Below are positions 17,625 to 25,530 of a DNA stretch of 64,000 nucleotides, piece by piece. Position 1 is the stretch's first letter; every line of letters starts with the position of its first letter. Location: NCBI RefSeq assembly GCF_000711825.1, contig NZ_JONJ01000003.1:186001-250000 (forward strand). The letters are read 5' to 3'. Made by a program: the position numbers and the translations under genes. The DNA is from [Clostridium] aminophilum DSM 10710. Lineage in GTDB: Bacteria; Bacillota; Clostridia; Lachnospirales; Lachnospiraceae. Below the pieces are notes generated by a model. The model was not told where the DNA came from. It did not search any database and worked only from the letters and a program-made list of their open reading frames with translations.

Positions 17625-18764
17625 ATGGAACATATGACAGTCACGGCTAAAATTCAGATATCCGTTAGTGCAGACAATAAGGTTTTGCTTGATGAAACCA
17701 TGTCTGTTTATTCTGATGCCTGTAATTATGTATCTGACTATGTGTTCCGTACTCACGACCGAAAGCAGTTCTCACTTAACAAGGCTTTGTACTCTACACT
17801 CCGAGAAATGTTTGGGCTCAAATCTCAGATGGCTCAGTCCGTATTTAAGACTGTCATTGCAAGATATAAGACCATTCTCGAAAATCAGAAAGAGTGGATT
17901 CAGCCATCCTTCAAAAAACCACAGTATGACCTTGTTTGGAACAGAGATTATTCCCTTACACAAAACTGTTTTTCAGTAAATACGTTGAATGGTCGTGTCA
18001 AGTTACCTTATTTCGCCGAGGGCATGTCTAAATATTTTGACCATACAATCTATAAATTCGGCACAGCTAAGCTCGTAAACAAGCATGGTAAATATTTTTT
18101 GCATATCCCTGTAACTTACGATGTCGAAGAAAGTAATGTCTCTGACATCTGTAATGTTGTTGGCATTGACAGAGGCATCAACTTTGTCGTTGCCACTTAT
18201 GATAGTAAACACAAGTCAAACTTTGTAAGTGGAAAGTCTATTAAGCAGAAACGTGCTCACTATTCTAAGCTTCGTAAAGAACTCCAAATGTGTCAGACTT
18301 CATCATCAAGACGTAGACTCAAAGCTATCGGTCAACGAGAAAACCGTTGGATGCATGATATTAACCACCAGGTATCAAAGGCACTCGTTGAATCCAACCC
18401 GAAGCATACGCTCTTTGTTCTTGAAGATTTGTCAGGCGTTCGTAATGCTACAGAGCGTGTCAGAACCAAAGACCGCTACGTTTCCGTATCGTGGTCTTTC
18501 TATGACCTTGAACAGAAACTTATCTACAAAGCTAAACAGAATCAGTCTACCGTTATTAAGGTTGACCCTCGTTATACGAGTCAGTGCTGTCCTGTATGTG
18601 GACACATTGAAAAAGCGAATCGTGATAAGAAATTGCATCTGTTTACTTGTAAGAACTGTGGCTATAAATCAAACGATGACCGCATTGGAGCTATGAATCT
18701 GTACCGCATGGGAATCAACTATCTCGAAGATAGTCAAGTACCTGATACAGTTACGGCAGAGTAA
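17625..18764 (+). CDS. tnpB: RNA-guided nuclease TnpB of the IS200/IS605 element
   Basis: TnpB proteins are RuvC-like endonucleases guided by an omega RNA from the element's right end and are the ancestors of Cas12. This 379-aa copy looks functional: the three RuvC acidic residues are D182 (VVGIDRGINF), E267 (FVLEDLSGVR) and D352 (SNDDRIGAMN), and the zinc finger pairs are CCPVC (about 321-325) and CKNC (342-345). The N-terminal helical/WED-like region is complete. ATG 17625 has GAGG 9 bp upstream. No internal stop, in contrast to its tnpA partner. Confidence 0.92.
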   Translation: MEHMTVTAKIQISVSADNKVLLDETMSVYSDACNYVSDYVFRTHDRKQFSLNKALYSTLREMFGLKSQMAQSVFKTVIARYKTILENQKEWIQPSFKKPQYDLVWNRDYSLTQNCFSVNTLNGRVKLPYFAEGMSKYFDHTIYKFGTAKLVNKHGKYFLHIPVTYDVEESNVSDICNVVGIDRGINFVVATYDSKHKSNFVSGKSIKQKRAHYSKLRKELQMCQTSSSRRRLKAIGQRENRWMHDINHQVSKALVESNPKHTLFVLEDLSGVRNATERVRTKDRYVSVSWSFYDLEQKLIYKAKQNQSTVIKVDPRYTSQCCPVCGHIEKANRDKKLHLFTCKNCGYKSNDDRIGAMNLYRMGINYLEDSQVPDTVTAE

Positions 18765-18900
18765 ATCTTTGTCGTAAGGGGCGGTGTCAACCGTCCCATG
18801 ATGCGACCCCACGGAAGTTACACCGACAAAATGTAGGAGTTATTGCAACGAACTACAGGGGAGTCGCAAGCCACGTACCTTTAGGTGCGTGGTAGTTGAC
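18765..18900 (+). ncRNA. Candidate omega RNA (reRNA) scaffold and right end of the IS
   Basis: The 136 bp after the tnpB stop are non-coding but rich in stems: GGGCGGT..ACCGTCCC (about 18779-18798), TGTAG...CTACA (about 18834-18858) and the terminal CCACGTACCT / AGGTGCGTGG hairpin (18871-18892) ending in TAGTTGAC at 18900. In TnpB systems this region, with the 3' part of tnpB, forms the omega RNA and the flanking host DNA (from 18901, GCTATAAAAAGATG) acts as guide. Boundaries are inferred. Confidence 0.6.
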
Positions 18901-18922
18901 GCTATAAAAAGATGAAAAGATA

Positions 18923-18951
18923 TTGCTTTTTGCCATGAATTGGTTTAGTAT
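18923..18951 (+). promoter_or_regulatory. Promoter of asd
   Basis: TTGCTT at 18923-18928, 17-bp spacer, TAGTAT at 18946-18951, about 20 bp beyond the IS right end. The leader (18960-19077) has a small GAAAGA..TCTTTC hairpin. Confidence 0.6.
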
Positions 18952-19077
18952 AGAACGAAATTCACATTCCACTTTAGAAAGATTCATCTTTCCGAAGCGA
19001 TGGGGTAAAAAGAGTATTCAACCGCGCGGCACCATTTTCCAGTGTGCGGCGTAAGCTCAGGAAGAGAGGCATCACCA

Positions 19078-20172
19078 ATGAAGAAACTGGATAAAAAGCT
19101 TCACGTAGGAATTCTTGGCGCAACCGGTATGGTCGGCCAGAGATTTGTGACTCTGCTTGCAAATCATCCGTGGTATGAGATTACCGTTCTCGCGGCAAGT
19201 CCGAGATCAGCCGGAAAGACATATGAAGAGGCTGTCGGCGGACGCTGGAAAATGACCGCTCCGATGCCGGAGAACGTTAAGAACATGATCGTTGAGGATG
19301 TCAGCAAGGTTGAGGAAGTTGCGGCGAAGGCAGACTTCTTCTTCAGCGCGGTTGACATGTCGAAGGATGAGATCCGCAAGATCGAGGAGGATTACGCGAA
19401 GACCGAGACTCCGGTTGTCTCCAACAACAGCGCGCACCGCTGGACACCGGATGTTCCGATGGTTGTTCCGGAGATCAACCCGGAGCACTTTAAGGTCATC
19501 GAGGATCAGAAGAAGCGCCTCGGAACCACCAGAGGATTCATTGCCGTTAAGCCGAACTGCTCGATTCAGGGATATGCGCCGGCGCTTGCAGCATGGAAAG
19601 AGTTTGAACCGTATGAGGTTGTGGTAACCACATATCAGGCAATCTCCGGTGCCGGAAAGACTTTTAAGGACTGGCCGGAAATGGTTGAGAACATCATTCC
19701 GTTCATCTCCGGCGAGGAAGAGAAGAGTGAGCAGGAGCCGCTCCGCATCTTCGGCCACATCGAGAACGGACAGATCGTGAAGGCCCAGGAACCGAAGATC
19801 ACCAGCCAGTGCATCCGTGTTCCGGTTCTGGACGGACACACTGCAGCGGTATTTGTAAAGTTCCGCAAGAAGCCGACCAAAGAGCAGCTTATCGAGAAGC
19901 TTAGAAACTTCCGTGGTCTTCCGCAGGAGTATGATCTTCCGAGCGCACCGAAGCAGTTCATCCAGTATCTGGAGGAGGACAACCGTCCGCAGGTTAAGCT
20001 GGATGTGGACTATGAGCACGGCATGGGTGTTTCCATCGGCCGTCTGAGAGAGGATTCCGTGTACGACTGGAAGTTTGTGGGCCTTGCGCACAACACTCTT
20101 CGCGGTGCGGCAGGCGGCGCGGTTCTCTGTGCAGAGCTTCTGACAGAGGAAGGATACATTCAGGCAAAATAA
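19078..20172 (+). CDS. asd: Aspartate-semialdehyde dehydrogenase (archaeal/fungal-type)
   Basis: Reduces aspartyl phosphate to aspartate semialdehyde, the branch point to lysine/diaminopimelate, threonine and methionine. The 364-aa product has the NADP-binding GILGATGMVGQRF (11-23) and the catalytic cysteine C161 in KPNCSIQG, with QAISGAGKTF and an LRGAAGGAVLCAELL C-terminus. The sequence belongs to the branch shared with archaea and fungi (long SNNSAHRWTPDVPMVVPEIN region), which many Clostridia have. ATG 19078 follows GGAAGAGAGG; an upstream in-frame GTG at 19042 has no ribosome site. Confidence 0.95.
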   Translation: MKKLDKKLHVGILGATGMVGQRFVTLLANHPWYEITVLAASPRSAGKTYEEAVGGRWKMTAPMPENVKNMIVEDVSKVEEVAAKADFFFSAVDMSKDEIRKIEEDYAKTETPVVSNNSAHRWTPDVPMVVPEINPEHFKVIEDQKKRLGTTRGFIAVKPNCSIQGYAPALAAWKEFEPYEVVVTTYQAISGAGKTFKDWPEMVENIIPFISGEEEKSEQEPLRIFGHIENGQIVKAQEPKITSQCIRVPVLDGHTAAVFVKFRKKPTKEQLIEKLRNFRGLPQEYDLPSAPKQFIQYLEEDNRPQVKLDVDYEHGMGVSIGRLREDSVYDWKFVGLAHNTLRGAAGGAVLCAELLTEEGYIQAK

Positions 20173-20209
20173 TCCGTCTTCGGAAGGTTCACTGACGGGA
20201 TATGAGGGT

Positions 20210-20239
20210 CCGGATGCATAATACGCATCCGGGCCTTTT
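20210..20239 (+). terminator. Terminator of asd
   Basis: CCGGATGC (20210-20217), loop, GCATCCGG (20225-20232), then GCCTTTTC. Confidence 0.75.
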
Positions 20240-20355
20240 CATGTCATTGAAAGATCTGAGGTTTTTTCGCGACATGCGACATAAAACGCTCCGCGGGGGG
20301 CGCGCTCGCCGCGGGGATTCAGCCGGATCATCGGAAATGTTAAGGGAATGTTTTG

Positions 20356-20383
20356 TTGTTTTCCCTTTGGGTTAAGGTATAAT
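20356..20383 (+). promoter_or_regulatory. Promoter of topB
   Basis: TTGTTT at 20356-20361, 16-bp spacer, TATAAT at 20378-20383. Transcription would start near 20390, giving a 90-nt leader that contains GCATGCG...CGCATGC (perfect 7-bp stem) before the TTG start. The preceding 20240-20350 holds only a GCTCCGCGGGG motif (20289) and no gene. Confidence 0.65.
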
Positions 20384-20480
20384 AAAGATAATGGATCGGA
20401 CACTGCCGGTCAATATGGCATGCGGCCCCGAAGCGCATGCCCGCAGCATGGGGCAATCGATTTTGAACGGAGAAATTACC

Positions 20481-22667
20481 TTGAGTAAATCGCTTTTTAT
20501 TGCGGAGAAGCCGAGTGTGGCGCAGCAGTTCGCGCAGGTGCTGCAGGTGAGCGGGAGAGCCGGAAACGGATATCTGGAGAATGACCGCTTCGTGGTTACC
20601 TGGTGTGTCGGACATCTCGTCACGATGAGCTATCCGGAAGTATACGATGAGAAATACCGCCGATGGAGTCTGGCAACGCTGCCGTTTATTCCGGAGGAAT
20701 GGAAATATGAGATTATCCCGGACGTCAGGAAACAGTTTGAGATTGTTTCCGGGCTTCTGAACCGGGAAGATGTGGGGACCATCTATGTCTGTACCGACTC
20801 GGGACGGGAGGGAGAATACATTTACCGTCTGGTCGCGCAGATGGCCGGTGTGAAAGACAAGATACAGAAGCGTGTCTGGATTGATTCTCAGACCGAAGAG
20901 GAGATCCGCCGCGGAATCCGGGAGGCAAAGGATGAGGCGGAATACGACAATCTCTCGGACGCGGCTTATCTGCGCGCGAAGGAAGATTATCTGATGGGAA
21001 TCAATTTTTCACGGGTGCTGACGCTGAAGTACGGACAGGCGATCACCAATTACCGCCGTGCGGAGCGTACCGTGATTTCGGTGGGACGCGTGATGACCTG
21101 CGTTCTCGGAATGGTCGTGAAGCGGGAACGCGAGATCCGAAACTTCGTCAAGACACCGTTCTACCGCGTGATCGCGTCGTTTGGTCTGGAAGACGCAGAT
21201 GGACGGCATTTCTCCTTTGACGGAGAGTGGAAGGCGGTAGAGGGCTCGAAGTATTTCCAGAGCCCGCTGCTCTACAAGGAGAACGGCTTTGCGAAGAAAG
21301 AGGACGCGGAGGCGCTGATACGCTTTCTCACACAGCCGGAGAAGGAGCCGGGCGTGATCGCGTCGGTGGATAAGAAAAAGGAGCTTCGGAATCCGCCGAT
21401 GCTCTACAATCTGGCGGAGCTGCAGAATGACTGTTCGAAGATCTTCAAGCTCAGCCCCGATCAGACGCTCGCGGTGATTCAGGAATTGTACGAAAAAAAG
21501 CTTGTGACTTATCCGAGAACCGACGCGAGAGTTCTCTCGACGGCGGTGGCGAAGGAGATCGACCGCAATATCCGCGGCATCATGCATTACGGCCCGATGG
21601 CCAGGCTTGCCGGTGATGTTCTGGAGATGGGGCGCTGGAAGTCCATCGCAAAGACGAAATACGTCAATGACAGCGCGATCACGGATCACTATGCCGTGAT
21701 TCCGACCGGAAGCGGACTTGGGACGCTGAACAGTCTGACGGAGCAGAAGCGGAAGATATATGAACTGATCTGCCGGCGTTTTCTCAGCATTTTCTGCCCG
21801 CCGGCGGTTTTCCGGAAGTATCAGATCGAGATCACCGATCGCGGAGAACATTTCTTCGCGAACTTTAAGACACTGGAGGATCCCGGATTCTTCAAAGTTG
21901 CCGGGATCCCGGCGGCATACCGGAAGAAGGAGGAGACCCAGGCTGCAAAGGATGCGTCTTCCGCTGTCACTCCGGATGCGGGAGACGGAATGAACGGAGA
22001 TGATGTCTCCGGAGAAGACACCGATGCAAAGAACAATGCCGACCTGTCCGATCCGGCGTTTCTGGCGCTTCTGGAAAAACTCCGGAAAGGATCGGCAGTT
22101 GATCTGGATGGCCTGAATATCAAGGAGGGAGAGACGTCCCCGCCGAAGCGGTATACGTCCGGATCGATGATTCTTGCGATGGAGAACGCCGGACAGCTGA
22201 TCGAGGATGAGACACTTCGCGAGGAGATCAAGGGAAGCGGGATCGGAACCAGCGCGACGAGAGCCGACATTTTGAAAAAACTCTTTTCCATCGGCTATCT
22301 CAGCCTGAATAAGAAAACTCAGGTTATAACTCCGTCGTTTTTGGGGGAATGTATATATGTGGTCGTCGGATCTGCGATGCGGCCGCTTCTGGAGCCGTCC
22401 CTGACCGCCAGCTGGGAGAGAGGTCTGACGCAGGTTTCGGAAGGCACCATCACCGGTGACGAATATATGGCAAAACTGAGTGATTTTGTCTCACGCAGGA
22501 CTGCTTCCGCCATTAATGGAAGAGCTTCCGCCGGCGATTTTATGGCCCTGTTTGACACATTTGCAAAATATTATAAAGAAAATGAGATCTACGACCAGGG
22601 GCGGAAAAACTGGGCGAAGAAGGGAACCTCACCGCGGAAGAAGACGGTGAAACGCAAGGATTCATGA
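20481..22667 (+). CDS. topB: DNA topoisomerase III (type IA)
   Basis: ATP-independent topoisomerase that passes single strands and decatenates. The TOPRIM domain opens with SKSLFIAEKPSVAQQF and has CTDSGREGEYIYRL (acidic triad region); the catalytic tyrosine is in VTYPRTDARVLS. The 728-aa product has a charged insert (around 540-600, rich in Asp/Glu/Lys/Ala) and ends in a basic tail (SPRKKTVKRKDS); no zinc fingers are seen. I prefer the TTG start at 20481 (CGGAG 8 bp upstream, alignment starts there). An in-frame ATG at 20391 would be at the transcription start itself, and the extra 30 residues look unlike any topoisomerase. Confidence 0.9.
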   Translation: MSKSLFIAEKPSVAQQFAQVLQVSGRAGNGYLENDRFVVTWCVGHLVTMSYPEVYDEKYRRWSLATLPFIPEEWKYEIIPDVRKQFEIVSGLLNREDVGTIYVCTDSGREGEYIYRLVAQMAGVKDKIQKRVWIDSQTEEEIRRGIREAKDEAEYDNLSDAAYLRAKEDYLMGINFSRVLTLKYGQAITNYRRAERTVISVGRVMTCVLGMVVKREREIRNFVKTPFYRVIASFGLEDADGRHFSFDGEWKAVEGSKYFQSPLLYKENGFAKKEDAEALIRFLTQPEKEPGVIASVDKKKELRNPPMLYNLAELQNDCSKIFKLSPDQTLAVIQELYEKKLVTYPRTDARVLSTAVAKEIDRNIRGIMHYGPMARLAGDVLEMGRWKSIAKTKYVNDSAITDHYAVIPTGSGLGTLNSLTEQKRKIYELICRRFLSIFCPPAVFRKYQIEITDRGEHFFANFKTLEDPGFFKVAGIPAAYRKKEETQAAKDASSAVTPDAGDGMNGDDVSGEDTDAKNNADLSDPAFLALLEKLRKGSAVDLDGLNIKEGETSPPKRYTSGSMILAMENAGQLIEDETLREEIKGSGIGTSATRADILKKLFSIGYLSLNKKTQVITPSFLGECIYVVVGSAMRPLLEPSLTASWERGLTQVSEGTITGDEYMAKLSDFVSRRTASAINGRASAGDFMALFDTFAKYYKENEIYDQGRKNWAKKGTSPRKKTVKRKDS

Positions 22668-22764
22668 ATCGGTTCACGGCAGCGAAACAGCCGGCGGCAT
22701 ATTCCGCGATCCGAGCGAAGAATATAAGGTTATCAATAATACGATTGCGAGGAGTAACCAGCAT

Positions 22765-23442
22765 ATGAAGAAGGCAGATACGAAGATCACAGAGCTCTAT
22801 GATCTGACACATACCATGGCAAAAGATTATCTCATGCAGTTCACATATCCGTGGGAGGCATTGGCCGGACTATCCGATTTTATCACGGAACTCGGAAAGT
22901 CACTGAATCCGGAAGAATATGAGCAGAGAGGAGAGAACGTCTGGGTTCACAAGACGGCGGTTGTATTTGACAGTGCGTATCTGCACGGTCCGGTTATCGT
23001 CGGACCGAAGGCACAGGTGAGACAGAGTGCTTTTATCCGAGAGAGTGCGCTGATCGGAGAAGGCGCGGTGGTCGGAAACTCCACCGAGCTGAAGAACGTA
23101 ATACTGTTTGATGCTGTGGAGACACCGCATTACAATTATGTCGGCGATTCGATCCTCGGCTATCACGCACATATGGGAGCGGGATCAATTACGTCCAATG
23201 TCAAGGCGGACAAGAAACACGTTCAGATCCATACAGAGGAAGGCAACATTGACACCGGCCGCAAGAAAGTCGGCGCTATGCTCGGCGATCGCGTCGAGAT
23301 CGGCTGCGGCACGGTACTGAATCCGGGAGCCGTGGTTGGCCGGGATTCCAATGTGTATCCACTCACAAGCGTTCGTGGCTGTGTCGATAAGAACTCCATC
23401 TGCAAGAGAGACGGAGAGATCAGCCCGAAGAGAGAAGATTGA
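22765..23442 (+). CDS. Left-handed beta-helix (hexapeptide-repeat) protein, GlmU-like acyltransferase fold
   Basis: 225-aa cytosolic protein. After an N-terminal helical part (1-55) come hexapeptide repeats typical of the acyltransferase fold: WVHKTAVVFDSAYLHGPVIV, GPKAQVRQSAFIRESALIGE, GAVVGNSTELKNVILF and, after an insert, RVEIGCGTVLNPGAVVGRDS. The HYNYVGDSILGYHAHMGAGS segment resembles the acetyl-transfer site of GlmU, but the nucleotidyltransferase domain is absent. Relatives are labelled UDP-N-acetylglucosamine pyrophosphorylase-like; the true substrate is not known. ATG preceded by GAGGAGTAACCAGC. Confidence 0.78.
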   Translation: MKKADTKITELYDLTHTMAKDYLMQFTYPWEALAGLSDFITELGKSLNPEEYEQRGENVWVHKTAVVFDSAYLHGPVIVGPKAQVRQSAFIRESALIGEGAVVGNSTELKNVILFDAVETPHYNYVGDSILGYHAHMGAGSITSNVKADKKHVQIHTEEGNIDTGRKKVGAMLGDRVEIGCGTVLNPGAVVGRDSNVYPLTSVRGCVDKNSICKRDGEISPKRED

Positions 23443-23609
23443 TGCATTACAAACGGTGGATCCGGTTTTGGACATAGCCAACGATCGGAGTTTACCGGGT
23501 TCAGAACAAAGTCCGCAGGCAGACGGTATCCTTCTTCGAACCATCAGCCCGGAAGGGAGCCTGCCGGACCCGAAAATCAGGCAACATTGACATTCAAGGA
23601 GGATTCAAG

Positions 23610-24029
23610 ATGAACATTCTGTTTTTCCTGACACCGAAGGCGGAAGTAGTTTGCATTCACGATGTGGATAACCTCAAAACAGCCATGGATATGCTGACGA
23701 AAGACCGTTACCATTCCTTGCCGATCCTGAATGACAAGGGGTATTATCTGGGAACGATCACGGAGGGAGATGTTCTCAGGGTTGTTCGGGATAAAATTGA
23801 CGCGATGACGGCAGATGAGCTGGAAAAGATTCAGGTGACCGAGGTTCCGAGATTCCGCGACAATGTCGCAGTCCGGATTGATGCGGATATGGAGGATCTT
23901 TACGGAAAGATCGAGCAGCAGAGTTTTGTACCGGTGCTTGATGACCAGAAGTTCTTCATTGGAATTGTAACCAGAAAAGATGTTTTCCGTTATCTGCGCA
24001 AGAAAGTGTCAGGGATTCCAAAGGGCTGA
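23610..24029 (+). CDS. CBS-domain pair protein
   Basis: 139-aa stand-alone Bateman module: two CBS motifs, the first about residues 8-60 (TKDRYHSLPILNDKGYYLGTITEGDVLR) and the second about 78-135 (QQSFVPVLDDQKFFIGIVTRKDVFRYL). Such proteins sense adenosyl ligands (AMP, ATP, SAM, c-di-AMP) and act on partners; none can be named. Strong ribosome site AAGGAGGATTCAAG before the ATG. Confidence 0.85.
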   Translation: MNILFFLTPKAEVVCIHDVDNLKTAMDMLTKDRYHSLPILNDKGYYLGTITEGDVLRVVRDKIDAMTADELEKIQVTEVPRFRDNVAVRIDADMEDLYGKIEQQSFVPVLDDQKFFIGIVTRKDVFRYLRKKVSGIPKG

Positions 24030-24087
24030 GCCGGGAAGGAACGCGCATATTTCGGAGAAAAACGGCAGAAGACAAAACAGCAAGCAG

Positions 24088-24116
24088 GCCCCCAACTGCC
24101 TTTGGGCGGTGGGGGC
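24088..24116. repeat. Hairpin resembling the IS605 left-end hairpin
   Basis: GCCCCCAACTGCC / GGCGGTGGGGGC with loop TTTG shares ACTGCCYTTGGGCGGTGGG with the hairpin at 16915-16950. It lacks a T run. It could be a relic IS end or act as a weak terminator for the CBS gene. Confidence 0.6.
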
Positions 24117-24146
24117 TCGCAGCATGGAACGGTTCACGGCTTGTTA

Positions 24147-24174
24147 TTGACATTTGTTTGAATTGTGTTATACT
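24147..24174 (+). promoter_or_regulatory. Promoter of the tRNA-Gly gene
   Basis: Perfect TTGACA at 24147-24152, 16-bp spacer, TATACT at 24169-24174, 17 bp before the tRNA. Confidence 0.8.
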
Positions 24175-24191
24175 TTTTGTATATTTGATAT

Positions 24192-24262
24192 GCGGTTGTA
24201 GTACATCGGTAGTACATCGGCTTCCCAAGCCGAGGAGGCGGGTCCGACTCCCGTCAGCCGCT
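24192..24262 (+). tRNA. tRNA-Gly(CCC)
   Basis: 71 nt with full cloverleaf: acceptor GCGGTTG / CAGCCGC (one G-T) plus discriminator T, D stem GTAC/GTAC with loop ATCGGTA, anticodon stem TCGGC/GCCGA around TTCCCAA (anticodon CCC), 4-nt variable loop, T stem GCGGG/CCCGT. The T loop reads TCCGACT, so position 55 is C instead of the near-universal U. CCA is not encoded (TTAA follows). It has its own promoter and terminator and marks the left edge of an accessory island. Confidence 0.88.
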
Positions 24263-24276
24263 TAAAATGAAAAAGT

Positions 24277-24327
24277 GAGGAACTAAGCGGAAAGCGCTCA
24301 ACAGTGCCGCTTAGTTCCTCTTTTTTT
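24277..24327 (+). terminator. Terminator after tRNA-Gly
   Basis: GAGGAACTAAGCGG (24277-24290) pairs perfectly with CCGCTTAGTTCCTC (24307-24320), followed by TTTTTTT. Confidence 0.93.
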
Positions 24328-24511
24328 ATGCCTTTTTTGGCTATGATGCTATCTATCCAAAACAGCTTTTAAATCAAAATCTTGTGACTCAATTATAAAC
24401 AATAAGAATATGCCGAGATTGCTTAGAGGTAAATGTGCTAAAAAACGCACATTAGATCGTGGTATAAAGAAAATACATACCACGAAATATAATCAATCTG
24501 AGGAATGCAAT

Positions 24512-25510
24512 ATGTACGGTACCGGAACAAAGAAGATGTTAAACATGCTTATACTGGATATCCTGAGGGAATACTCTGACAGTGACCACAGGCTCCTGCA
24601 GCAGGATATCATAGATCTGTTGAAAACAAATTATGGTATGGACTGCGAAAGGCGAGCGATCAAAAGTAACGTCGTGTCGCTAAGAGAGATGGGATACGAT
24701 ATCGCCTCGGAGAAAGGGTACTACCTTAAGACAAGAGAATACACGGATGCCGAGCTTCGAATTCTGATCGACAGCATTTTCACTTCCGGAGCCATAACAG
24801 ATAAGGAAGCCCATTCCCTTGTAAGAAAGCTTGAAAAGCATTCGAACAAATATTTTAAGTCCCATGTAGCGCATATTCATTGCACGTCCAGCGGGAAAAA
24901 TGCCGAAAACAAAACGGTAATGAATTCCATTGCCGTGATAGACACGGCAATTTCAAAAGGAAAAAAGATCAGCTTTTCCTACTTGCAATACGGGATCGAC
25001 TTTAAGCTCCATCCCAAACGGGACATCAAATACATTGTGAATCCATATCAGATGCTCAGCGACAAAGGAAAATACTATCTGTTGGGCAATTACGATAAGT
25101 ATGACGGGATCTCGCATTATCGGCTGGATCGTATCACGAATGTTGAGATCCTCGATGAGAACCGAAAACCTATGAAGAGTATCACGGGACTGGAGAACGG
25201 ACTTGATCTCTCGAAATACATTGCGGAACGTGTCTATATGTACTCCGGGGAAAGTGAACATATCCGATTAAAGACCAATGAAATCCTGATGGATTCCCTG
25301 ATCGACAGTTTCGGAAAAACCTTCCGGGTAGAGTTAGGCGAAGGGAGCGACATCTACGTTGATCTGAAATGCAATCCGGAGGCATTTTTCTATTGGGCAA
25401 TGCAATTTGGCGAAAACATTGAGGTTCTGGAGCCGGAAAGCATGAGAAACCGGATCAGGCAGGCAGCACTGAGTGTTTACAGAAAATATAAGGACTCGAA
25501 CCCGGTCTAG
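24512..25510 (+). CDS. WYL-domain transcriptional regulator
   Basis: 333-aa cytosolic regulator. N-terminal winged-helix (about 1-75: MLNMLILDILREYSDSDHRL, ERRAIKSNVVSLREMGYDIA) followed by the WYL domain at about 135-220 (ISFSYLQYGIDF, YIVNPYQMLSDKGKYYLLGN, HYRLDRITNVEIL) and a WCX-type C-terminal extension. WYL domains bind ligands such as nucleic-acid fragments or nucleotides, and regulators of this type commonly control phage-defence loci. ATG 24512 has TGAGGAATGCAAT upstream; the open frame from 24410 is not expected to be translated. It leads the operon with the MBL and nuclease-like genes (20 bp and 12 bp gaps). Confidence 0.88.
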   Translation: MYGTGTKKMLNMLILDILREYSDSDHRLLQQDIIDLLKTNYGMDCERRAIKSNVVSLREMGYDIASEKGYYLKTREYTDAELRILIDSIFTSGAITDKEAHSLVRKLEKHSNKYFKSHVAHIHCTSSGKNAENKTVMNSIAVIDTAISKGKKISFSYLQYGIDFKLHPKRDIKYIVNPYQMLSDKGKYYLLGNYDKYDGISHYRLDRITNVEILDENRKPMKSITGLENGLDLSKYIAERVYMYSGESEHIRLKTNEILMDSLIDSFGKTFRVELGEGSDIYVDLKCNPEAFFYWAMQFGENIEVLEPESMRNRIRQAALSVYRKYKDSNPV

Positions 25511-25530
25511 GCAAAGAAGGGGGAAAATTA

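Larger units (their letters stand above)
16905..18900. mobile_element. IS200/IS605-family insertion sequence (tnpA broken, tnpB intact)
   Basis: Contents from left: a strong subterminal hairpin, a Y1 transposase gene with one internal stop (minus strand), a 62-codon ORF overlapping it, and tnpB (plus strand) followed by a structured right end. The divergent arrangement of tnpA and tnpB, hairpin ends and the absence of inverted terminal repeats are family hallmarks. The right edge is placed at 18900 just after the CCACGTACCT hairpin; the left edge is approximate, a few bases before the hairpin at 16915. Base composition is clearly lower in GC than deoD and asd on either side. It sits directly upstream of the asd promoter. 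Confidence 0.85.
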
